Origin: an uncultured Collinsella sp.
GTDB lineage: Bacteria; Actinomycetota; Coriobacteriia; Coriobacteriales; Coriobacteriaceae
Assembly: GCA_902491415.1 (NCBI GenBank)
Contig: CABUHP010000135.1
Location: 1 to 5,206, forward strand
Direction of reading: 5' to 3'
Length of the DNA: 5,206 nt
This document shows positions 1 through 5,206 of this stretch, in pieces. A model generated the notes under the pieces. That model searched no databases, was not told the origin of the DNA, and worked only from the letters and a program-made list of their open reading frames with translations. Both the position numbers and the translations under genes were made by a program. Every line of letters begins with the position of its first letter. Position 1 is the first letter of the stretch.

Positions 1-53
1 GCGCTGTTGACGCGCCCCCGCAGTGCCCGCTTCCCCCAAGGACAATTATCAGT

Positions 54-121
54 GCAGGTAGAACGCCTGAGATTTTGCATGAAACGCGGTTATGGTCGGG
101 GGTATCGAGTCAAACGTAGTA
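54..121 (+). repeat. Diverged inverted copy of the left half of the 232-385 element
   Basis: This stretch aligns without gaps to the reverse complement of 248-315. By hand count 47 of 68 bases match. The conserved blocks are GCAGGTAGAACGC (54-66, perfect 13-mer, reverse complement at 303-315), TATGGTCGGG (91-100, 9 of 10) and CGTAGTA (115-121, perfect). The spacers between blocks have the same lengths (24 and 14 nt) in both copies but different sequence. Conserved blocks at fixed spacing suggest an older duplicate, or a second family member, rather than chance. The similarity fades after 121, where the ACCGACATAG part of the repeat is missing. Confidence 0.7.
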
Positions 122-231
122 GATGGGCCGATTTCGTGGTGGGCGCTGTCAGCCGATCTCCGTGGGCGGAAGAAAACAGATCATTTTGGTCTCGCGAGGC
201 TTGCGGAGGCGCTCGTGCGGGGCCGCCCGAA

Positions 232-260
232 CAAAACTATGTCGGTTTACTACGAAGAAT
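232..260 (+). repeat. Left inverted-repeat arm
   Basis: This arm begins CAAAACTATGTCGG and continues through TTTACTACGAAGAAT. It pairs with 357-385 with one mismatch. Its CTATGTCGG core recurs as CTATGCCGG at 417-425 in the same orientation. Confidence 0.85.
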
Positions 261-356
261 TTGACATTCCCGACCATGACTGCTTTTTTCTAAATATTGC
301 AAGCGTTCTACCTGCGGTTTTGCAAGCGCGCAATTTGCCGTGATCGAAGGTGGTCG

Positions 357-385
357 ATTCATCGTAGTAAACCGACATAGTTTTG
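357..385 (-). repeat. Right inverted-repeat arm
   Basis: This arm is the reverse complement of 232-260 apart from A361. Bases 372-380 (CCGACATAG) can instead pair with 417-425, so the arm takes part in two mutually exclusive hairpins. Confidence 0.85.
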
Positions 386-425
386 AAATGGCATTAAATC
401 GGTAGCAGCCATTTTGCTATGCCGG
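372..425 (-). terminator. Candidate hairpin terminator of the kinase/regulator operon
   Basis: On the minus strand, 20 nt after the regulator's TAA stop, the transcript reads CCGGCAUAG, CA, AAAUGGC, a 15-nt loop, GCCAUUU, CAAAA, CUAUGUCGG. The outer 9 bp pair fully if one G-U wobble is allowed, and the inner 7 bp pair perfectly across a small internal loop. Only a short U run (UUU) follows, so as an intrinsic terminator it is imperfect. The wobble works only in minus-strand RNA (it becomes A-C on the plus strand), which mildly favours a role in the minus transcript. It could equally be a decayed repeat copy or an mRNA 3'-end stabiliser. Confidence 0.45.
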
Positions 426-445
426 GGCGATCGGTCTTCGGGTAA

Positions 446-1075
446 TTACCTTCGCAGGTAGGCGATGGCGATTTGGGTGCGGTTGCGCAGGCCCATCTTT
501 GCAAGGATCGAGCTGATGTGGTTGCGCACGGTACCTTCGCCCATATAGGCGGTGGCGGCAATCTCCTTGTTGTCGAGGCCGCGGGCGATGAGCTCGGCGA
601 CTTCGAACTCGCGGTCGGTTAGGCTGGCGAAGGCCGCGGGCCGGTGGGGCGTGCCCGCCTCGACGCCCGCCCCATCAAAGTTGATATCCTCGATCGCCTT
701 ACCTTCGAGCACGCGTTTGCCGTCCATGACCTGCGCCAACGCCGGTGGAATGGCGGCGACATCGGTTTTGATCAGATAACCGCGGGCACCCAGTTTGAGC
801 GCCGACACAATGTACTCGTCATCCGAGAATGTCGTCAGAAACACCACGCGCGCCGCAGGGTCGCGCTCAAGGATTTCGCGTGCCGCCGAAAGTCCGTCAC
901 GCCCCGGCATCTGGATGTCGAGCAGCGCGATATCGGGTGCGAGTTCGGCGTAGAGTGCCACCGCGTCGTTGCCGTCGGCTCCGGTGCCCACCACTTCGAT
1001 CTGCGGCTGGGCGCCCAGGATAATCTTGAGCGAATCGACTACCAAGCGGTCGTCGTCGACAACTATGAGCCTCAT
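446..1075 (-). CDS. NarL/FixJ-family response regulator, LnrK/DesR-like
   Basis: A 209-aa transcription factor expected to be phosphorylated by the kinase encoded just upstream. The receiver domain (about residues 1-118) shows the acidic pocket Asp7/Asp8, phospho-acceptor Asp53 in LLDIQMPG, conserved Thr81 and Lys103, with D-T and D-K spacings like those of NarL. A linker (about 119-148) leads to a LuxR-type helix-turn-helix (about 151-205) with SLTDREFEV, the NKEIA segment and GTVRNHISSILAKMG. The length is typical of the family. The ATG overlaps the kinase TGA as ATGA (1072-1075), indicating translational coupling, and AAGGAG lies about 10 nt upstream. The likely target is the divergent exporter operon, and perhaps its own operon. 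Family assignment is secure; the target and ligand are inferred from context. Confidence 0.97.
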   Translation of the reverse strand: MRLIVVDDDRLVVDSLKIILGAQPQIEVVGTGADGNDAVALYAELAPDIALLDIQMPGRDGLSAAREILERDPAARVVFLTTFSDDEYIVSALKLGARGYLIKTDVAAIPPALAQVMDGKRVLEGKAIEDINFDGAGVEAGTPHRPAAFASLTDREFEVAELIARGLDNKEIAATAYMGEGTVRNHISSILAKMGLRNRTQIAIAYLRR

Positions 1076-2217
1076 CGGGCGTCATCTCCTTGCTGTTTGG
1101 GGACGGTGGCAAATACGCGCCAGCCGGGGGCGCCGGCGCGCAGGCCGGCGGTGAAGGTTCCGCCAAGCACCTCGACGCGCTCACGCATGGAGACGAGCCC
1201 CATGCCTTCTGCGACGTTGCTGCTGCTCGCCGGGGTCGCGTCTGCGCCATCATCGGTAACGATGAGCTGGTAAAACGACGGATGCTCCATGCACCGCACG
1301 GTAATGGTTTTGGCATGGGCGTGGCGCATGGCGTTGGAAAGCGCCTCGCGCAGCACCGCCGCAAAGCAGTTGGCGACGTTGGCGGGCGCATGCTCGGCCA
1401 AAACCTCAAGCTCAATCTGCGGACCGCTGTCCGAGCGTGCGCCTTCAACGATGCGTTCGAGCTGCACGGAGAGGTTGGTCGCATTGTCGTTGAGCGCGTG
1501 GACGCTGGCGCGCACGAGCTGGAGCGCCTCGTCAACGGTGTATTTGACGTCGGCGAAATCGGCGGCAACGCCGGGCTCGTTGGCATGGACCACGCGCAGG
1601 GCTTCGGTTTGAAGCGAAGCGCGCGTGAGCTGGTGGCCCACGTTATCGTGGATCTCGCGCGCGATGCGGGCGCGTTCGGCGAGCGTCGCGAGCTCGACTT
1701 CGTAGTCCTGGCGGTCGGCGAGGTCGAGGTTGCGTGCCTCGAGTGCCAGGGCGCGTTCTTGCAGCTTGTCGCGGGTGCGACGCATGCGTTCCTGTTCGCG
1801 CTCCAGCTGTGCGGTGCGCAGCGACAGCAACGTGGCGGCGACCGAAAGGATGGCGGTTAGCAACAGCGTTCGTGTGGTGAGCGCGCCGCCGCGAAGGTCC
1901 GCGACGAGCGCACAGGCAAAGACAGCGCCGACACCCAGCGCGATCCAGGCGTGCTCACGGCGCACGCGCCGCGCGATGTCATAGAGGGCGAGAGGTGCGA
2001 ACGGTACAAACGGCGGCACGAAGACGGCCGCGATGATGTAGACGTAGCTCGCGGCCTCGCTCGCACGGCGGGCGCGGTTTCCCTGTGCGGCCTCGGCCAG
2101 CGAGGTGGCAATAACGCCAAGGCAAAACGCCGCGACCAGGCGAGCGTCCACAACAAGACCCATGGCGGCCGCAATACAGCACGCCAGCACGATCGATTTG
2201 TCGAAAAGCCTGTTCAT
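1072..2217 (-). CDS. Membrane sensor histidine kinase (HPK7/HisKA_3), LnrJ/DesK-like
   Basis: A 381-aa sensor kinase that autophosphorylates on His and passes phosphate to the adjacent regulator. The N-terminal half has five or six hydrophobic segments (about 8-23, 27-43, 57-80, 91-107, 115-134) with almost no extracytoplasmic loop, so sensing is probably within the membrane. A charged coiled-coil stretch (about 136-182) follows. The HisKA_3 dimerisation domain contains His190 in AREIHDNVGHQL. The HATPase_c domain shows the N-box around Asn295 (REALSNAMRHAHA), VTDDGAD (320-326), EGMGLVSMRERV (337-348) and LGGTF. The ATG at 2217 is chosen because the frame upstream encodes Arg/Pro-rich intergenic sequence, and because a TACAAT box lies just before this ATG. 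The ending TGA overlaps the regulator start. The specific signal cannot be read from sequence. Confidence 0.95.
   Translation of the reverse strand: MNRLFDKSIVLACCIAAAMGLVVDARLVAAFCLGVIATSLAEAAQGNRARRASEAASYVYIIAAVFVPPFVPFAPLALYDIARRVRREHAWIALGVGAVFACALVADLRGGALTTRTLLLTAILSVAATLLSLRTAQLEREQERMRRTRDKLQERALALEARNLDLADRQDYEVELATLAERARIAREIHDNVGHQLTRASLQTEALRVVHANEPGVAADFADVKYTVDEALQLVRASVHALNDNATNLSVQLERIVEGARSDSGPQIELEVLAEHAPANVANCFAAVLREALSNAMRHAHAKTITVRCMEHPSFYQLIVTDDGADATPASSSNVAEGMGLVSMRERVEVLGGTFTAGLRAGAPGWRVFATVPKQQGDDAR
1086..1091 (-). promoter_or_regulatory. Shine-Dalgarno of the response regulator
   Basis: AAGGAG on the minus strand lies 10 nt before the ATG at 1075, inside the 3' end of the kinase gene. 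It supports the ATGA-overlap start. Confidence 0.75.
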
Positions 2218-2223
2218 ACGGGT

Positions 2224-2229
2224 ATTGTA
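2224..2229 (-). promoter_or_regulatory. -10 box of a probably leaderless kinase promoter
   Basis: TACAAT on the minus strand is followed by exactly six bases (ACCCGT) and then the kinase ATG. Transcription would start at or within a base or two of the start codon. No Shine-Dalgarno is present before this ATG. No good -35 hexamer is seen at 16-18 bp (CCTCCA at 17 bp), so the promoter may rely on an activator or on -10 contacts. TANNNT just upstream of the start codon is the established signature of leaderless genes in Actinobacteria. Confidence 0.6.
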
Positions 2230-2294
2230 CGCGAAGCTGCGCGTGGTGGAGGGGCCGCCTGCGCAACCGTGACATTCCTCCCGCGCTGCAAAGC

Positions 2295-2318
2295 GGGGGG
2301 GGCGCCGGCAGGCCGGCG
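2295..2318. repeat. G8 tract next to a GC-rich palindrome
   Basis: Eight consecutive G (2295-2302) abut CGCCGGC (2303-2309), which is mirrored by GCCGGCG (2312-2318) across a 2-nt centre. A small hairpin CCCGC (2280-2284) with GCGGG (2293-2297) overlaps the G run. There is no T run, so this is not an intrinsic terminator. It sits in the middle of the divergent control region. Its role is unknown. Confidence 0.4.
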
Positions 2319-2338
2319 ACCAAGACCCCTCCGCACTC

Positions 2339-2352
2339 GTGACAAAGCTCAC
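2339..2352. promoter_or_regulatory. Candidate CRP/FNR-type operator, GTGA-N6-TCAC
   Basis: GTGACAAAGCTCAC is a perfect palindrome with four-base half-sites spaced by six, the core of the CRP-family consensus. Its centre lies about 42 bp upstream of the start predicted from the extended -10 at 2373-2381, a position typical of class II activators. A second half-site-like CGTGACA occurs at 2268-2274. It could be chance, or the site of the linked LuxR-type regulator. Confidence 0.3.
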
Positions 2353-2372
2353 TGGTGCGCGTCGCCCGCTCC

Positions 2373-2381
2373 TGCGATGAT
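2373..2381 (+). promoter_or_regulatory. Weak candidate extended -10 for the exporter operon
   Basis: TGCGATGAT fits an extended -10 (TGN followed by GATGAT). It predicts a start near 2388 and a leader of about 33 nt containing the Shine-Dalgarno. No matching -35 hexamer is visible, which would suit an activator-dependent promoter. The match is weak. Confidence 0.25.
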
Positions 2382-2406
2382 GCAATCGTACCGGGCCACG
2401 ACCAAC

Positions 2407-2412
2407 AGAAGG
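2407..2412 (+). promoter_or_regulatory. Shine-Dalgarno of the ABC ATPase
   Basis: AGAAGG lies 8 nt before the ATG at 2421. It fixes that start over the in-frame ATG at 2355, which would add 22 residues unlike any ABC N-terminus. Confidence 0.75.
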
Positions 2413-2420
2413 GCCGCCTC

Positions 2421-3359
2421 ATGACAGACATCGTCCATGTCGAAAACCTCGTCAAGCGCTATGACGACCTTATTGCGCTCGACCACTTCAACCTGAACAT
2501 CGCCCCCGGCGAGATCTTTGGCCTGCTGGGCCCCAACGGCTCGGGCAAAACCACGTCCATCAACTGTATTCTGCAGCTGCTTGCCTACGACAAAGGCACC
2601 ATCGAGCTATTCGGCGAGCCCATGACGCCCACGCGTTACGACCTCAAGCGCCGCATCGGCGTGGTGCCGCAGCAGGTGGCGGTGTTCGACGAGCTCACCG
2701 TGCGCGAGAACATCGACTATTTCTGTAGCCTCTACGTCAACGACCGCAAGCGCCGCCGTGCGCTCGTGGACGAGGCGATCGACTTTGTCGGTCTGGGCGA
2801 CTTTGCCAAGTTCCGCCCCGGCAAGCTCTCGGGCGGCCTGGCGCGTCGCCTCAACATTGCCTGCGGCATCGCGCACAAGCCCGAGCTCATCTTTTTTGAC
2901 GAGCCCACGGTGGCGGTTGACCCGCAGAGCCGCAACGCCATCCTGGAGGGCATCTGCCGCCTGCGTGACGAGGGCGCCACGGTAGTGTATACCAGCCATT
3001 ACATGGAGGAAGTCGAGCAGATCTGCAGCCGCATCATGATCATGGACGGCGGGCGCGTGTTGGCGCAGGGCACCAACGACGAGCTCAAGCGCATGATTCA
3101 GATGGGCGAGCGCGTGACCGTCGAGGTGGGCGCCGTCGAGCCAGCCACGGTCGAGCGGCTGCGCGCCCTCGAGCACGTGCTCAGCGTCGAGCTGTCCGGC
3201 GGCGAGCTCGTCTGCACCTGCGAGACGAGTCCGCACAATCTGGTCGACATCCTCGACACGCTGCGCGCTGCCGACGTTGCGCTCGGCCGCGTGTGGAGCG
3301 AGCCACCGACCCTCAACGACGTGTTCCTCGAGATCACCGGCCGCGAGCTGCGCGACTAG
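2421..3359 (+). CDS. ABC transporter ATP-binding protein, LnrL-like
   Basis: A 312-aa cytoplasmic ATPase that would power export by the two permeases encoded after it. It shows an aromatic A-loop region (KRYDD), Walker A GPNGSGKTT (37-45), Q-loop Gln84 or Gln85 (VVPQQ), signature LSGGLARR (136-143), Walker B LIFFDEPT (156-163), D-loop region AVDPQSR (165-171) and switch His193 (YTSHYMEEVE). A C-terminal extension (about 225-312) ends in the PPTLNDVFLEITGREL pattern common in drug- and antibiotic-export ATPases. The signature has Leu where LSGGQ has Gln, and Ala-Val replaces the usual Gly-Leu before the D-loop Asp. All catalytic residues remain, so it should be active. Length and neighbours match LnrL (YfiL). 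Exporter function is secure as a family; the substrate is unknown. Confidence 0.96.
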   Translation: MTDIVHVENLVKRYDDLIALDHFNLNIAPGEIFGLLGPNGSGKTTSINCILQLLAYDKGTIELFGEPMTPTRYDLKRRIGVVPQQVAVFDELTVRENIDYFCSLYVNDRKRRRALVDEAIDFVGLGDFAKFRPGKLSGGLARRLNIACGIAHKPELIFFDEPTVAVDPQSRNAILEGICRLRDEGATVVYTSHYMEEVEQICSRIMIMDGGRVLAQGTNDELKRMIQMGERVTVEVGAVEPATVERLRALEHVLSVELSGGELVCTCETSPHNLVDILDTLRAADVALGRVWSEPPTLNDVFLEITGRELRD

Positions 3360-3368
3360 GGGGCGGCC

Positions 3369-4556
3369 ATGTTCAACACCATTATCATTACGGTCAAGAC
3401 GCTGCTGCGCCGGCCGAGCACGTGGGTTTGGGGCGCTCTCTTTCCCATCGCGCTTTCCACGATGTTTATGTTTATGTTTGCGAACCTCAGCTCCGACGGC
3501 AAGATCGACCCGGTGCCAGTGGCTGTCGTAGCGGATGAGGCCTGGGACGCCTCGACCTTTAAGGATGCGGCGGCTTCGCTTGCCAAGGAGAGCGACAATC
3601 AGCTGCTCGAGATCCACGAGTGCGACGACGCAGCCGATGCGAACCGTGCGCTTAAGGCCGGCGAGGTCGCGGGCATCTATACGGTCGACGACGCAGGCAC
3701 ACCCAAGCTCACACTGCTATCGAGCTACGACAGCTCGCGCGCATCATCGGTGCTCACCGATCGCAGTATCCTGGAGACGGTGGCAAGCTCGTATACACAA
3801 AATGCCGAGCTCATGTCCCAGATTGCCCAGGACAACCCGGCGGCACTCGCCGACCCCGAGGCGGTTGCGCGCGCTCTGTCGCTCGAGGGCGGCACCCGCC
3901 GCGTAAGCCTGACACGCACCACGCCCGATGGCACGGTCATCTACTATTACGCGCTCTTTGGCCTGGTGGCGATGATGTCTGCCGAGTTTGCCGCCTTGAG
4001 CGTCGTCGATCTGCAACCCAATCTGTCGGGCCTTGGCGCGCGCCGCTGCGCGGGTGGTCTTTCCAAAACGGCGTCGCTGGCCGGTATCTTTGTGGGCTCG
4101 TGGCTGGTCTCCTTTGCCTCGATGGCGATCGCGATCGGCCACGTGCGTCTGGTCGTGGGCGTCGACTTTGGCGGGCGCGAGGGGCTGTGTTTGGTGGGCG
4201 GCGCCGCTTCCGCGCTTGCCGCCACGGGCTTGGGACTCTTTGTGGGCACGCTTCCCGTTAAGGGCGGCAAGGCGTCCAAGTCTGGCATCCTCACGGGCTT
4301 TGCCACTACGTGCGCCCTGTTCGCCGGCCTCTACGGCGAGCCAGCGATGGCGCTTGCCGACGACGTCGCCCGCGCCTGCCCGGCTGAGTGCTGGCTCAAC
4401 CCCGTCAAGCTTATCTGCGACATGTTCAACCGCCTGTATTTCTTTGAAGACTTGGGACCTTTTGCCGTTCGCGCCGGCGCGCTGGTCCTCATGACGCTGG
4501 TGTTTGTCGCCGCCGCTACGCTGATCTTTGGAAGGAGCCGCTATGAGCACCTTTAA
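3369..4556 (+). CDS. ABC-2 type permease, LnrM-like
   Basis: A 395-aa membrane subunit of the exporter. The fold matches ABC2_membrane_3: one transmembrane helix near the N-terminus (about 18-38), a large extracytoplasmic domain (about 40-187), then about five more helices (about 190-210, 235-258, 272-294, 306-324, 366-388). Between helices 2 and 3 lies VDLQPNLSGLGARR, and before the last helix NPVKLICDMFNRLYFFEDL, both typical of this family. The start follows AGGGGG (3358-3363) by 5 nt, and only 9 nt separate it from the ATPase stop, so the genes are co-transcribed. The length is close to Bacillus LnrM (about 396 aa). It probably pairs with the next permease as a heterodimer. Confidence 0.93.
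   Translation: MFNTIIITVKTLLRRPSTWVWGALFPIALSTMFMFMFANLSSDGKIDPVPVAVVADEAWDASTFKDAAASLAKESDNQLLEIHECDDAADANRALKAGEVAGIYTVDDAGTPKLTLLSSYDSSRASSVLTDRSILETVASSYTQNAELMSQIAQDNPAALADPEAVARALSLEGGTRRVSLTRTTPDGTVIYYYALFGLVAMMSAEFAALSVVDLQPNLSGLGARRCAGGLSKTASLAGIFVGSWLVSFASMAIAIGHVRLVVGVDFGGREGLCLVGGAASALAATGLGLFVGTLPVKGGKASKSGILTGFATTCALFAGLYGEPAMALADDVARACPAECWLNPVKLICDMFNRLYFFEDLGPFAVRAGALVLMTLVFVAAATLIFGRSRYEHL
4532..4537 (+). promoter_or_regulatory. Shine-Dalgarno of the second permease
   Basis: AAGGAG lies 5 nt before the ATG at 4543, inside the end of the first permease gene. It fixes the start of the overlapping gene. Confidence 0.8.
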
Positions 4557-5206
4557 GACCGCGCTTCGCATGGCGCTGGCGCACCCATTCTACCTGATCA
4601 TCTACACGGTGTTCATTTCGCTCATGGGCGTATTCATCGCGGCCTCGGTGAGCTGGAACTCGTCGCAGCTCACCGAGTACAAGCCCTACGATGCCAACGT
4701 GATCGTGGTCGACCGCGACGGCAGCGACCTTTCGCGTGCGCTTACCAAGCATCTGGGTTCGCGTTTTGAGCTGGTCACGGGCATCGGCGATGACACGTAC
4801 GATCTTGCGGACGCGCTCTCCAAGAGCAATAGTGCCAAGGGCAGCGCCGACTGCGTGTTCTTTATCCCGGAGGGGTTTGAGGACGACCTCGTTGCAGCCG
4901 CCCGCGTGGGGGAGTCCCTGCCCAAGCTCGATGTGACCTACGGTGCCGGCACCATGGCGGCGGCGCTTTCGTCTGCCGAGGCCTCGCGCTGGATCTCGCT
5001 TGCGGGCGCTGCGGCGGCGCTTGAGCCCGCTGCTTCTAACGGCGACGTTGCCAAGGCCGCCGAGCATGCCGCTGCAAAGCGCGCGGAGGTCCAGATCGAG
5101 CAGGTCAAGGTCGACTCGACTGCTGCCGCCACGCTCGAGTCGTACTTCAACTTTGGCGCGTACGCGATTATCTCGTCGGTCATCGTGTCGGTGGGACTGG
5201 TGTTCT
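4543..5206 (+). CDS. Second ABC-2 type permease, LnrN-like (3' end outside window)
   Basis: The ATG overlaps the last 14 nt of the preceding permease in another frame, and the reading frame stays open to the right edge, giving 221 residues (MSTFKTALRMALAHPFYLII...). A first transmembrane helix (about 16-36) is followed by a large extracytoplasmic domain (about 37-200) containing ANVIVVDRDGSDLS and ADCVFFIPEGFEDDL. A second helix begins near residue 203 (YFNFGAYAIISS) and is cut by the window. This is the same N-terminal plan as the first permease, so the two are paralogous half-transporters expected to dimerise with the ATPase. The family usually has about 380-400 residues, so roughly 160-180 are missing. 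An Ala-rich helical stretch (about 154-185) is typical of the variable outer domain. Confidence 0.92.
   Translation, partial: MSTFKTALRMALAHPFYLIIYTVFISLMGVFIAASVSWNSSQLTEYKPYDANVIVVDRDGSDLSRALTKHLGSRFELVTGIGDDTYDLADALSKSNSAKGSADCVFFIPEGFEDDLVAAARVGESLPKLDVTYGAGTMAAALSSAEASRWISLAGAAAALEPAASNGDVAKAAEHAAAKRAEVQIEQVKVDSTAAATLESYFNFGAYAIISSVIVSVGLVF

Larger units (their letters stand above)
232..385. repeat. MITE-like 154-bp element with 29-bp terminal inverted repeats
   Basis: The left arm (232-260) and right arm (357-385) are reverse complements at 28 of 29 positions. The one mismatch is A256 against A361. The core of the right arm reads CGTAGTAAACCGACATAG. The 96-nt interior is AT-richer than its surroundings, with a T6 run (284-289) and a direct 9-mer TTGCAAGCG at 297-305 and 320-328. 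An inner block CGACCA (271-276) against TGGTCG (351-356) continues the inverted symmetry after a 10-nt offset. No transposase and no clear target-site duplication are visible, since only AA flanks both ends. Size and shape fit a non-autonomous mobile element or a REP/ERIC-like intergenic repeat. A function in RNA is also possible. Confidence 0.75.
1..445. other. Gene-free, repeat-rich intergenic region
   Basis: No convincing gene is seen here. One plus frame is open from the left edge to position 264 and another from 92 to 343, but neither has a ribosome-binding site, a recognisable domain or a plausible composition, and both run straight through the inverted repeats. The region lies downstream of the minus-strand kinase/regulator operon. 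It holds a MITE-like 154-bp inverted-repeat element, an overlapping hairpin near the operon end, and an older inverted copy of half of the element. Positions 122-231 are GC-rich spacer with only small palindromes (for example CTCGCGAG at 191-198). Positions 1-53 could be the tail of an upstream gene, but no stop codon or motif supports this. Confidence 0.7.

Noticed and set aside
1..264. Plus-strand frame open from the left edge to a stop at 262-264
   Set aside because: No ribosome-binding site, Arg/Gly-rich composition without a recognisable domain, and it runs through both the diverged repeat and the left inverted-repeat arm. Long open frames are common by chance at this GC content.
281..290. 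T6 run inside the inverted-repeat element as an intrinsic terminator
   Set aside because: No GC-rich stem directly precedes the run on the plus strand.
92..343. Plus-strand 83-aa open frame starting inside the diverged repeat
   Set aside because: No Shine-Dalgarno, no recognisable domain, and it reads through the left arm and loop of the inverted-repeat element. Most likely a chance frame.
54..425. Repeat cluster as a CRISPR array
   Set aside because: Copies are in opposite orientations, of different lengths and diverged, without regular spacers or cas genes.
1124..1148. Similarity of a coding stretch to the control-region GC palindrome at 2299-2318
   Set aside because: Both are short runs of GGC/GCC-type bases. 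The coding copy encodes a normal Ala/Gly/Pro stretch of the kinase, so the likeness is probably compositional.
2303..2318. GC palindrome as a terminator between the divergent operons
   Set aside because: It has no T run on either side, a loop of only two bases, and lies where both flanking operons begin rather than end.
2218..2385. Extension of the kinase to an upstream in-frame ATG at 2385
   Set aside because: It would add 56 residues rich in Arg, Pro and Ala from the divergent control region, with no ribosome-binding site, and would overlap the exporter promoter region. The hydrophobic N-terminus begins right after the ATG at 2217.
2355..2420. Extension of the ABC ATPase to the ATG at 2355
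   Set aside because: The added 22 residues do not resemble an ABC N-terminus, and a well-spaced AGAAGG precedes the ATG at 2421.
2607..3617. Long antisense frame (336 aa) opposite the ATPase and first permease
   Set aside because: Low-complexity His/Arg/Ala/Val-rich composition typical of the antisense of GC-rich coding DNA. The sense strand has clear ABC motifs.
3744..4571. Antisense frame (275 aa) opposite the first permease
   Set aside because: Gln/Arg/Ala-rich shadow of the permease gene, with no domain and no ribosome-binding site.

Overview
The window is GC-rich (coding regions roughly 60-65% G+C by eye) with compact operons, good Shine-Dalgarno sequences at most starts and Gram-positive-type protein families. 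Codon use, protein style and the repeat-bearing intergenic region suggest a high-GC Gram-positive gut actinobacterium, most likely a Coriobacteriia member such as Collinsella. That assignment is recognition by eye and no search was run.

Layout. Positions 1-445 hold no convincing gene. They contain a cluster of related inverted repeats: a 154-bp element with 29-bp terminal inverted repeats (232-385, 28/29 matching), a second hairpin that reuses part of its right arm (372-425), and a diverged inverted copy of the element's left half (54-121). Positions 446-2217 carry a minus-strand two-gene operon: a DesK/NarL-type histidine kinase (381 aa) followed by its LuxR/NarL-type response regulator (209 aa), joined by an ATGA start/stop overlap. 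Positions 2218-2420 are the divergent control region. Positions 2421-5206 carry a plus-strand operon: an ABC ATPase (312 aa), an ABC-2 type permease (395 aa) and a second ABC-2 permease that runs off the right edge (first 221 residues present).

How it works together. One HPK7-type kinase/LuxR regulator pair beside one ATPase and two paralogous ABC-2 permeases is the composition of the Bacillus LnrJK-LnrLMN (formerly YfiJK-YfiLMN) linearmycin-sensing and export module, and the protein lengths fit. The likely model is that the kinase senses a membrane-active compound or membrane disturbance, phosphorylates the regulator at Asp53, and the regulator switches on the divergent exporter. The substrate cannot be read from sequence. 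The divergent arrangement differs from the co-directional Bacillus operon.

Most notable signals: the kinase ATG lies 6 nt after a TACAAT box, suggesting a leaderless mRNA; a CRP-like GTGA-N6-TCAC palindrome lies in the divergent promoter region; and the repeat family at the left has mutually exclusive pairings, one of which could terminate the kinase/regulator transcript.
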